Shown in pieces: positions 1 to 5,978 of a DNA stretch of 8,871 nucleotides; position 1 is the first letter of the stretch; the number at the start of each line of letters is the position of its first letter. Source of the DNA: Firmicutes bacterium UBA5766 (lineage in GTDB: Bacteria; Bacillota; Desulfotomaculia; Desulfotomaculales; Nap2-2B); the NCBI GenBank assembly GCA_002418775.1, contig DIEU01000046.1, positions 1 to 8,871 of the forward strand, in the 5' to 3' direction. The translations under genes were made by a program, and so were the position numbers. Under the pieces are notes generated by a model, which worked only from the letters and a program-made list of their open reading frames with translations, had not been told where the DNA came from and made no database searches.

Positions 1-186
1 TGGTCTTTCAGGGAGGCCGGCTTTTGGGGCTTGGTTAAGAAAACCTTGAAGATAGAAACAGTAATTTTGCTGGGAATAGGCATACTGGCTGTAAGAATCT
101 TGGTACGTCAACTCGTCCAGGGCTACCAGGGGTTCAGGCTGTACTTCCTGCGGGCAGGTGTGCAACAGCCAGTGCCAAAAAACTAA
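1..186 (+). CDS. 5'-truncated open frame, small membrane-segment protein (unidentified)
   Basis: An open frame enters from the left edge and stops with TAA at 184-186, giving 61 visible residues. Residues about 20-36 form a hydrophobic stretch (VILLGIGILAVRILV) that could span a membrane. It is preceded by a basic segment (VKKTLKIE) and followed by a hydrophilic tail rich in Arg, Gln and Pro (ends GVQQPVPKN). I do not recognise the family. The opposite strand is also open here for about 90 codons (from a GTG near 271 leftward, off the window), so the coding strand is uncertain. The plus frame is preferred because it has the higher share of G-starting codons, and because the minus frame would have to read through the perfect palindrome at 230-268. 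Confidence 0.3.
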   Translation, partial: WSFREAGFWGLVKKTLKIETVILLGIGILAVRILVRQLVQGYQGFRLYFLRAGVQQPVPKN

Positions 187-229
187 TGGTGAACAGCAGT
201 TTCCCTCACCTAAGTAAATACTTGATTCG

Positions 230-268
230 CTTTTTACATGATAGGGGTTTCTCCTATCATGTAAAAAG
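230..268. repeat. Perfect 16-bp inverted repeat (hairpin), 7-nt loop
   Basis: The arms CTTTTTACATGATAGG (230-245) and CCTATCATGTAAAAAG (253-268) are exact reverse complements around GGTTTCT. The T-run is at the outer left and the A-run at the outer right, the reverse of a normal intrinsic terminator, which would have a U-tract after the stem on the transcribed strand. It is therefore not a classical terminator on either strand. It could be a small mobile palindrome, an insertion scar or a regulatory hairpin. It lies 44 bp downstream of the open frame ending at 186. Confidence 0.75.
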
Positions 269-316
269 TCACCCTGTAAGGGAACTATATAAAAATCAAA
301 TTCAACACAAGCATTT

Positions 317-346
317 TTGAATCCGAAGGTTAGGCAAACCTAACAT
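317..346 (+). promoter_or_regulatory. Possible promoter overlapped by a DtxR/IdeR-like iron box
   Basis: The stretch 327-343 (AGGTTAGGCAAACCTAA) differs at one base from the core of the DtxR/IdeR consensus AGGTTAGGCTAACCTAA, and over the full 19-bp consensus 16 positions match. The core is a dyad (GTTAGG, CAAA, CCTAAC). A possible -35 TTGAAT (317-322) and -10 TAACAT (341-346), 18 bp apart, bracket it, so a bound repressor would cover the promoter, as in iron-repressed genes. The consensus is established for Fe-dependent DtxR-family regulators; its use here is inferred. The first downstream open frame with a ribosome site is the DUF2325-like fragment at 524. Confidence 0.5.
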
Positions 347-523
347 TTTAATAACGTCTTAGCATTATATGAGGTTATCAGGATAAAATCTATGTCAAAA
401 AAGCAGGAACAATTGTGTACAAATATTACTGTAATCGGGATTTAAAACAGGAAAGAAAAAATTCTAAAAGAGAGTTCCGACTTCCCAAAATAAGAATACT
501 GAACAAAGAAAGGTGAATTGGCA

Positions 524-658
524 ATGAGTATTGTATTGATTGGAGGCCACGATGGTATGCATAACAAATACAAGGAAATGTGCAATAGGTTCGGCCATTA
601 TATTAAAGTTTCAACAATTGGAAGAGTTGTCCCAAAACATGAAATGATTTTACTGTAA
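524..658 (+). pseudogene. DUF2325-like N-terminal fragment, 44 aa
   Basis: A short frame opens with ATG 524 behind the ribosome site GAAAGGTG and encodes MSIVLIGGHDGMHNKYKEMC followed by NRFGHYIKVSTIG and a TAA at 656-658. The opening (hydrophobic strand, GGHD, then M-x2-KYKE and a K-V strand) matches the usual start of DUF2325 proteins as I recall them. These normally run to about 90-100 residues; this one stops after 44, so it is either a remnant or a minimal derivative. A 9-codon frame at 701-730 (MAVSNEIVW) faintly resembles the later VSHKMV segment of the family, which would fit an interrupted gene. The family's function is unknown. An iron-box-like site lies about 180 bp upstream. Confidence 0.5.
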
Positions 659-733
659 AGCAGAGTAAATTATTAATTAATCGGAGAGGGATGAATTTAA
701 ATGGCAGTTTCCAATGAAATTGTCTGGTGACAC

Positions 734-830
734 ACTCTCCCCTGGCCCCTCCCGTCGAGGAAGGGGAAGAGAACGGGAATACTCTAATAAGTTCCCTCTC
801 CCCTGGGAGAGAGGGTTAGGATGAGGGGGC
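734..830. repeat. C-rich/G-rich intergenic palindrome pair
   Basis: Two units share the 11-mer CTCTCCCCTGG (735-745 and 796-806). Each is followed by a G-rich complementary stretch: CCCCT (746-750) can pair with AGGGG (762-766), and CCCTCTC (794-800) with GAGAGGG (809-815). The second unit continues as GGTTAGGATGAGGG. This composition is typical of the dispersed intergenic repeats built from CCCTCTCCC and GGGAGAGGG found in many bacterial genomes. No open frame covers it. Confidence 0.6.
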
Positions 831-912
831 TTGGAGGTAAGAAATAAAACAAGGGGCTTTTATTGTAAGGTATCATGTGTATTTCGAGTTTCCGAGAATC
901 TACTTAAACTTT

Positions 913-920
913 AAGGAGGT
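913..920 (+). promoter_or_regulatory. Strong ribosome binding site for the chelatase-SLH gene
   Basis: AAGGAGGT lies 6 nt before ATG 927. It is a near-perfect complement to the 16S 3' end and fixes the start of the 971-codon gene. Between the palindromes and this site (831-912) I see no convincing promoter. Confidence 0.9.
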
Positions 921-926
921 AAATCT

Positions 927-3842
927 ATGGGAAAAACTTTTACTAAAGTAGCGCAGTATTTCTTAACCATAATGTTTATTTTCTTTCTTTCCGTCCTGCC
1001 AGTTTATGGAGGAACGCCCACTTCCAAAGGGGTGTTGGTAGTAGCCCATGGAGAAAAGGACCCCCAATGGACCACGCCGGTGTGGGAAACGGTTTACGAA
1101 CTGCAGGATAACCTTTCTTATCCGGTAGCCCTTGGTTTTCTCGAGTTTTCTGAGCCGGATATCCCGGCCGCGGTGGAAGAACTTAATGCGGCGGGGGTCA
1201 ACAAAATTGTGGCCGTGCCTTTGTTTATCTCCAGTTATTCTAATCATATTGAGGAGATCAAGTATATTTTAGGACTGCGGGAAACATTACCCGGCGGGGA
1301 ATCTCTTGAACAGGCCAAGCCGCAAGGTAAAGTGGTTTTAACCCCGGCCATTGATGCTCACCCTCTGATGGCCGAGGTATTAACGGAACAACTTAAGCTT
1401 TTAATTAAAAATCCTGCCGTTGAAATAGGGGTTCTGGCCGCGCACGGCAGCGATAATGAAGAAGGCCAGCAAGGCTGGGTGAATAACCTGAAGTCCCTTG
1501 GAAGCCAGATCCAGGAACGGCTGGGAAGCAACAAACTGAAAGATATAAAGCATGGCTTTATTTTTGAAGGTCTTGACCCTTCCCTCCGGGAGGCCGTATA
1601 TGGCGCCGTTTATGATCATCAAAGCACGGCGCTGGTGATTCCGGTAATGGTTAGCGAGAGTTTCTTGACCGGGCACATGATTCCCGGCATCCTCGAGAAA
1701 TTTCCGGATGAGATGTACCGGTATCCGGAAAAGGGCCAACGTGCGCTCATCACTTTTAAGAAATCTTGCGCCAACCGGATTGTAGAATGGCGGGCGGCCA
1801 ACGAAGTGTGGCCGCAGCCAATAGTCAAAAAAGGTGACCAGGATATTTTATTAACCCTGGATAAAGCCCAGGAAATTGCTCAGGCCGCCGGCAAAGGATA
1901 CCCTTGTTCTGTGCTGGCCTTTCGCCTGACCGGCGTGGCCCTGCCTGCCTTGTGGCCGGACCTTCCGGTGGCGGCAGATGACCTGCTGGTGGTCAGCTTT
2001 TTGCCCCCCGAAGCCGGCAGCAAACCGGTCTTCGACTACCTGGCCGGCCCGGCTGGCGTCAAGTACCTGGGCAACTGGAAAAAGATCACGCCGGTGAGCC
2101 CTACTTTCATCTTTACCAACAAAGCCACCGGCGAGACGGTGTGGTTACACAACAAGCCGGACACCTTTGGCGGCGAAGATTTTTTTAATTTGCGCAACAA
2201 GGTGATAAACGGCCAGGCCTCTAAAGAGGAGCAGGCAGCTTTAAAGGCGCGGCAAGACCTGTTGCACAAAAACCTCCTTACCCGGCCGGCGGAAGTTCTT
2301 TTCACCTGGAAAAAGGCGCCTCCCTTAAGCGTCATTAATCCGGACGGCACATTACTGAAGTTTTCTTATGCGGACCTGGCGGTGGAGGAGAAGAAGTTGT
2401 GCGTGTGCGGTTCGTTTGGCTTTCGGGCGCTGGGGGAGGCCTTTGCCGTGCTTTACGGGGAGAAACTGCCCCGTCAGGGCCGGTTTACGGCAGTAAGTGG
2501 CTTTAGCACCCCCGGGATTGAAGAGACGTTGAAGATGGTGGCCGGTGAAGGTAATTATACTGTTTTAGGGGAAGAGCCTTTCAAGGAAAATAACTATTAC
2601 CTTACAGTGACCGATAAGGACGCCTCCCGGACGGTTGTCTTGAAGGCAAAACCTCAACTTTTTCCGGAAGACTTCTTTGCCTTGAGAAACAAGGTGAAAC
2701 AGAACACGGCGACGCCTGAAGAAAAGGTACGCTTCCAGGAACTCAGGCTGCAGGTAATCTGGCCGCTTTTGTTTGAGCCAACCGATAAAATCTTCAGCAT
2801 CTACACGTACACAAAAGGCAGCTCCGGCGGTGGAGGCGGCGGAGCGCCGGCGCCATCCGCGGATAGGACCGAAAAGCCCGTGCAGGCGGGAGTGACCACC
2901 ATGGCCGAGATTTCCGGTAAGGTGAAGGTCGAAGTGCCGGCCGGGGCCGTAGACGGCGCGAACGCCGTGATTAAGGCTGAAGTTATGGGTAACGAAAAAG
3001 CTGCGGGCACGGGGATGCCCCTGCTCGGAAAAATCATAGATGTTACCCTCAAGGATGGCACCCTGACCGGCGGGACTACCATCACCCTCTACTTTGACAA
3101 GAGCAAACTCGTCAAGGACCAGGAACCGGCCGCCTTCTACTACAACGAAAAGGATGGCAGGTGGGTTCGCCTCGAGGGGGCCGTTGACATTGAGAAGGGA
3201 ACCGTAACGGTGACGGTCGACCACCTGACGCTCTTTGCCGTCTTCGCCGTATTGAAGGAGGCACCCAAGCCCGAAGTGGTCACCTTCAAGGACATGGCCG
3301 GCCACTGGGCGGAGGAGACCGTGGGTAGCTTGGCCGGTATAGGGGTCATCTCCGGCTACGAGGACGGCACTTTCAGGCCCGGCAACGGGATCAGCCGGGT
3401 TGAAGCTGCCGCTATCCTGGTTCGCGCTTTGAAGCTCCCTGCAGGCGCCGGGCCGGACCTGAAATTTAAAGATAATGCTTCGATCCCGGACTGGGCCAGG
3501 GGAGCGGTCGCGGCTGCGGCGAAAGAAAGGCTGGTCAGGGGCTGCCCGCAGCCGGACGGCACGGTTACCTTTGAAGCTGATCGCCCGGTTTCCCGGGTGG
3601 AGATGGCCGCACTCGCGGTAAGGATTCTGGAAAAGAAGACCGGCGCCGTAACGCCGGCAGAGCTCAGGTTCACCGATTCCGCCGCCATCCCGGATTGGGC
3701 GCAGGCGAGCGTAGGCGCTGCCGTGGCAAAGGGGGTTATTGCCGGCTATCCCGACGGCGCTTTCCGGGCAAAAACACCCGTAACGCGGGCGGAAGCAGCG
3801 GCGATGGTCCTCCGGCTGCTGGACGCGACAGAAAACAGGTAA
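927..3842 (+). CDS. Secreted SLH-anchored fusion: CbiX/CbiK-like chelatase, two FmdE-like modules, Ig-like domain, three SLH repeats
   Basis: A 971-residue protein. Residues 1-29 form a signal peptide (basic start, hydrophobic core, VYGG). Residues about 33-290 are a two-lobed sirohydrochlorin cobaltochelatase-type domain: lobe 1 has VVAHGEKD (His41) and SSYSNHIEE (His107), lobe 2 has LAAHGSD (His173) and FLTGHM (His250). The paired His are the metal-binding residues in class II chelatases. Residues about 311-464 and 477-628 are two FmdE-like modules, with Cys327, Cys492 and Cys494 near the conserved Cys/Arg motif; each ends in the matching helix EDFFxLRNKV followed by a Thr/Ala-x-x-EE segment. 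A Gly6 linker (634-639) leads to an Ig/ZU5-like beta domain (about 656-776, KVEVPAGAV to VTVDHLTLFAVF) common beside SLH repeats. Three SLH repeats follow (about 787-835, 846-902, 914-966). The protein should be exported and bound to the wall. Substrate and metal are unknown. Chelatase and SLH calls are firm; FmdE is probable. Confidence 0.85.
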   Translation: MGKTFTKVAQYFLTIMFIFFLSVLPVYGGTPTSKGVLVVAHGEKDPQWTTPVWETVYELQDNLSYPVALGFLEFSEPDIPAAVEELNAAGVNKIVAVPLFISSYSNHIEEIKYILGLRETLPGGESLEQAKPQGKVVLTPAIDAHPLMAEVLTEQLKLLIKNPAVEIGVLAAHGSDNEEGQQGWVNNLKSLGSQIQERLGSNKLKDIKHGFIFEGLDPSLREAVYGAVYDHQSTALVIPVMVSESFLTGHMIPGILEKFPDEMYRYPEKGQRALITFKKSCANRIVEWRAANEVWPQPIVKKGDQDILLTLDKAQEIAQAAGKGYPCSVLAFRLTGVALPALWPDLPVAADDLLVVSFLPPEAGSKPVFDYLAGPAGVKYLGNWKKITPVSPTFIFTNKATGETVWLHNKPDTFGGEDFFNLRNKVINGQASKEEQAALKARQDLLHKNLLTRPAEVLFTWKKAPPLSVINPDGTLLKFSYADLAVEEKKLCVCGSFGFRALGEAFAVLYGEKLPRQGRFTAVSGFSTPGIEETLKMVAGEGNYTVLGEEPFKENNYYLTVTDKDASRTVVLKAKPQLFPEDFFALRNKVKQNTATPEEKVRFQELRLQVIWPLLFEPTDKIFSIYTYTKGSSGGGGGGAPAPSADRTEKPVQAGVTTMAEISGKVKVEVPAGAVDGANAVIKAEVMGNEKAAGTGMPLLGKIIDVTLKDGTLTGGTTITLYFDKSKLVKDQEPAAFYYNEKDGRWVRLEGAVDIEKGTVTVTVDHLTLFAVFAVLKEAPKPEVVTFKDMAGHWAEETVGSLAGIGVISGYEDGTFRPGNGISRVEAAAILVRALKLPAGAGPDLKFKDNASIPDWARGAVAAAAKERLVRGCPQPDGTVTFEADRPVSRVEMAALAVRILEKKTGAVTPAELRFTDSAAIPDWAQASVGAAVAKGVIAGYPDGAFRAKTPVTRAEAAAMVLRLLDATENR

Positions 3843-3930
3843 ACTTAAATGACGGCAAAAAAGGAAAAAAGTGAGAAAGGCGCTTATTCTTGATCTTAAA
3901 ACTTAAACTATAGTCAAGTGGCAATGTAAG

Positions 3931-4545
3931 ATGTTAATTTTTAAACACCGTTTAGACAATTTATTTCACGATGCCGTGGAATGCCTGGTGGCTGCCCTGG
4001 AGGCCCGGGACCTTTATTCCTCCGGGCATTCCCAGCGCGTGGCGGACAATGCCTTTGCTCTGGCCCGCAGAATAGGGTTTAAGGGTAAGGAACTAGAAAT
4101 GATGCATATTGCGGCCCATTTGCACGATATAGGCAAAATCGGTGTTCCGGATCAAGTTTTACACAAGCCGGGCCGGCTTTTACCCCACGAGTGGGCGGAA
4201 ATTCAGCGTCATCCGGAAATCGGCGCCGGCATCTTAGTCAAATCGCGGCAGCTTAAAAAGGTGGCGGAGATTGTCCTGTACCACCACGAGCGCTGGGACG
4301 GCAAGGGTTACCCCGAGGGCTTAAAAGGAGAGGCCATTCCTTTAGGTTCGCGGATTATTGCGCTTTGCGATGCCGTTGACGCCATGACCTCCGAACGGCC
4401 TTATCGCCTGGCAATGACCTGGCATCAGTGTTGGGAAGAGGTTGTGGCCAATAAAGCAATCCAGTTCGACGCGGTGCTGGTGGAGGCAACGGAAGCCTTG
4501 TGGCCCTGGTGGGAAAAAAAGTGGCCGGCGAAAAGATCTGGCTGA
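3931..4545 (+). CDS. Stand-alone HD-GYP domain protein, predicted c-di-GMP phosphodiesterase
   Basis: 204 residues, essentially one HD-GYP domain with no sensor or receiver domain and no membrane segment, so probably cytosolic. Metal and substrate motifs are complete: SGHSQRV (His33), HLHDIGKIGVPD (His65-Asp66), HPEIGA (His94), HHERWDGKGYP (His118, His119, G126-Y127-P128), then LCDAVDAMTSERPYR (Asp147, Asp150). The family hydrolyses cyclic di-GMP. ATG 3931 is the first start after an in-frame TAA at 3904-3906; no good ribosome site precedes it, only a weak AAGTGG at 3916-3921. It lies 88 bp after the SLH gene with no visible terminator between, so readthrough is possible. The C-terminal 30 residues (rich in Trp and Lys) are beyond the domain core. 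Confidence 0.9.
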   Translation: MLIFKHRLDNLFHDAVECLVAALEARDLYSSGHSQRVADNAFALARRIGFKGKELEMMHIAAHLHDIGKIGVPDQVLHKPGRLLPHEWAEIQRHPEIGAGILVKSRQLKKVAEIVLYHHERWDGKGYPEGLKGEAIPLGSRIIALCDAVDAMTSERPYRLAMTWHQCWEEVVANKAIQFDAVLVEATEALWPWWEKKWPAKRSG

Positions 4546-4546
4546 G

Positions 4547-4757
4547 TAGAAGGAGTTGTTTTCGTGAAGGTCTTTGGACCGGTTCCTTAAAGAAACGTTT
4601 TACGTGGCCGGTCAATATTTTTAAAAAATACCAGTTGACTCTGGTCGGCCGGGCGGAGGAGCAGATTCGAAGCCATGCCAGCGGTTTCTGGTGGACGCCG
4701 GGCTAACCGTAATTGTGGCCGAAAAAGCGGGGAACGAACTACCGGAGGTGGGCAGGC
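4547..4757 (+). pseudogene. Unidentified gene broken across reading frames
   Basis: After the HD-GYP stop there is a ribosome site (AAGGAG, 4551-4556) and GTG 4564, which stops after eight codons. Protein-like sequence then continues in other frames: LKETFYVAGQYF ends at TAA 4622-4624, KKYQLTLVGRAEEQIRSHA resumes one base later after the T/A-run at 4616-4628, and QRFLVDAGLTVIVAEKAGNELP continues in a third frame from about 4679. Joined, these read as a plausible short soluble protein, which I do not recognise. The frame changes could be genuine decay or indel errors in the sequence. In one frame the end would abut the J-domain start at 4758-4761. Confidence 0.35.
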
Positions 4758-5168
4758 ATAAACTGGAAAGACTATTACCGGGTGCTCGGTGTGGCTAAAG
4801 ACATCAGCCAGGAAGAGATCAAAAAAGCGTTCCGGAAAATGGCCTTGCGTTATCATCCCGACCGCAACCTTGAGGAGCAAAAACTGGCTGAAGAAAAGTT
4901 TAAAGAGATAAACGAAGCCTACGCGGTGCTCAGCGACGAAAACAGGAGACGGCACTACGATTACTTGACCGCCTCGTCCCGGCGCCGGCAGGTCTCCTTT
5001 AAGGCAGAGGAAACTTTTGGTGAACAGTTCAGGGAGAACCTGGATGAAGAGGCTCTTCAGCAGTTGCTCAGGCAGCTTGCCGGGCTCGGCTTTAATTTCC
5101 GCGACCTGATGGGTTCTGCCCGGCGAGGATGCCGGAGTGGTTACGGCCGGTGCTGGCGGCGTTGGTAA
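4758..5168 (+). CDS. J-domain (DnaJ-like) protein, ATA at the expected start, C-terminus frameshifted
   Basis: An N-terminal J domain reads NWKDYYRVLGV, helix IKKAFRKMALRY, the HPD motif with RN, then FKEINEAYAVLSDENRRRHYDYL. J domains stimulate Hsp70 (DnaK) ATPase. No Gly/Phe or zinc-finger region is present, so it is a type III J protein. The natural first codon, 4758-4760, is ATA; it sits 8 nt after GGAGGTG (4744-4750), the right place for ATG. An in-frame TTG at 4713 is the only standard alternative and has no ribosome site. The frame ends at 5168 in an atypical Arg-rich tail. Switching to the next frame between about 5107 and 5160 gives EDAGVVTAGAGGVGNWFRAF and onward to TGA 5236-5238, which looks like the original C-terminus. 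The gene is likely damaged or contains sequence errors. Confidence 0.7.
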   Translation: MNWKDYYRVLGVAKDISQEEIKKAFRKMALRYHPDRNLEEQKLAEEKFKEINEAYAVLSDENRRRHYDYLTASSRRRQVSFKAEETFGEQFRENLDEEALQQLLRQLAGLGFNFRDLMGSARRGCRSGYGRCWRRW

Positions 5169-5267
5169 CTGGTTCCGCGCCTTTAAGACGGGTTTTAAGA
5201 GTTTCGTTGACCGGTTTGATCCGGTGGCCGCGTTGTGATGTGATCAGGTAATGGCGGATAAGCAAGG

Positions 5268-5894
5268 CTAATTTTTTGAACTCTTCACCACAACGAAAGA
5301 GCCTTTTCCGGAACCTTCCCGGACGGGTTCAGGACGCTTCGGCTCCCGGTGGAAAATCGTCTGGCGAAAAATAAAGTCGCTGAAACCGGCCTCCTTTAAA
5401 AACGAAACGACTTCTTCCGCGGAATAAAACGTAGCTGCGTGGTAGTACTTGTTTTTTGTTTTATTTGCCGCATATAACTTACCGAGTTTGCTGTTTTTGT
5501 CGATAAATCCAAGCAGCAAACAGCCACCCGGCTTCAAAACCCGCCGGGCTTCCCGGCAGGCGGCACGGACATCATCAAGAAAACAGAGCACGGTGACCAT
5601 CAGCAGGTAATCAAAGGCGGCGTCTGGGAACGGGAGCGCTTCGGCGACTCCGGGAACAACGTTGATCCCGCGCATTTGGGCGATCGCCCGCATATTGCCA
5701 GCCGGCTCAAGGCCATCTTTGATCCCGAGGGGAACAGCGAACCGGCCCGTTCCGACACCGATTTCCAGACCTGTCCCGTTTTTCGGCAGAATGTCCCTGA
5801 TTGCCTGGAGTTCTGCTTTGTAAACAGATTTATTTTTGACAAACCAGTCGTCATATTCGTTTGCGTATTCTTCAAAAGGTTGAATTTTAGGCAT
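5268..5894 (-). CDS. Class I SAM-dependent methyltransferase (Methyltransf_11 type)
   Basis: 208 residues with the Rossmann methyltransferase signature. Motif I is GLEIGVGTGRFAVPLG (42-57), followed by GLEPAGNM (61-68), in which Glu63 occupies the usual acidic ribose-binding position. AEALPFPDAAFDYLLMVTVLCFLDD (84-108) is the motif II/III region, and REARRVLKPGGCLLLGFID (114-132) the post-III loop. The C-terminal part (YYHAATFYSAEEVVSFLKEAGF) is typical of small-molecule methyltransferases related to UbiE/BioC. The substrate cannot be read from the sequence. The start ATG (complement of 5892-5894) follows the ribosome site AAGGAG by 9 nt. Its first bases overlap the end of the transposase-remnant frame by 8 bp. 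It converges with the J-domain gene; no clear terminator lies between them. Confidence 0.88.
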   Translation of the reverse strand: MPKIQPFEEYANEYDDWFVKNKSVYKAELQAIRDILPKNGTGLEIGVGTGRFAVPLGIKDGLEPAGNMRAIAQMRGINVVPGVAEALPFPDAAFDYLLMVTVLCFLDDVRAACREARRVLKPGGCLLLGFIDKNSKLGKLYAANKTKNKYYHAATFYSAEEVVSFLKEAGFSDFIFRQTIFHREPKRPEPVREGSGKGSFVVVKSSKN

Positions 5895-5903
5895 TGTTTT
5901 GCT

Positions 5904-5909
5904 CTCCTT
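5904..5909 (-). promoter_or_regulatory. Ribosome binding site of the methyltransferase gene
   Basis: On the minus strand AAGGAG (plus CTCCTT at 5904-5909) stands 9 nt before the ATG. It supports this start and shows that the methyltransferase is translated independently of the transposase frame that runs across it. Confidence 0.75.
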
Positions 5910-5955
5910 GCGGGCAAACCTTCCAGACGCTTAAGGCCAGCAGGCGGATAAACTT

Positions 5956-5978
5956 CCGGCAATCTGTATGTTTGCCGG
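5956..5978. repeat. Short hairpin upstream of the methyltransferase
   Basis: CCGGCAA (5956-5962) and TTGCCGG (5972-5978) are exact reverse complements separated by 9 nt. They lie between the recognisable end of the transposase similarity (about 6010) and the methyltransferase ribosome site. No U-tract follows, so this is at most a weak terminator. It may be chance. Confidence 0.4.

Noticed and set aside
392..445. 17-codon frame (MSKKQEQLCTNITVIGI) downstream of the iron-box-like site
   Set aside because: Too short, no clear ribosome site and no similarity to FeoA or any family I know.
2565..3305. Long minus-strand open frame (246 codons) opposite the SLH fusion gene
   Set aside because: It is antisense to clearly conserved FmdE-like and Ig-like coding sequence, has no family features and no ribosome site; it is a by-product of GC-rich codon use.
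3285..3824. Triple repeat as a DNA repeat array
   Set aside because: The similarity is at protein level (three SLH repeats); the DNA copies are diverged and explained by the coding domain.
3843..3930. Possible promoter for the HD-GYP gene (TTGATC at 3890, TATAGT at 3909)
   Set aside because: The spacing is only 13 bp, too short for a standard promoter.
4500..4706. 68-codon plus-strand frame overlapping the HD-GYP end
   Set aside because: Only its later part (KKYQLTLVGRAEEQI) looks protein-like; its start lies inside the HD-GYP gene without a ribosome site, so it is treated as part of the broken gene.
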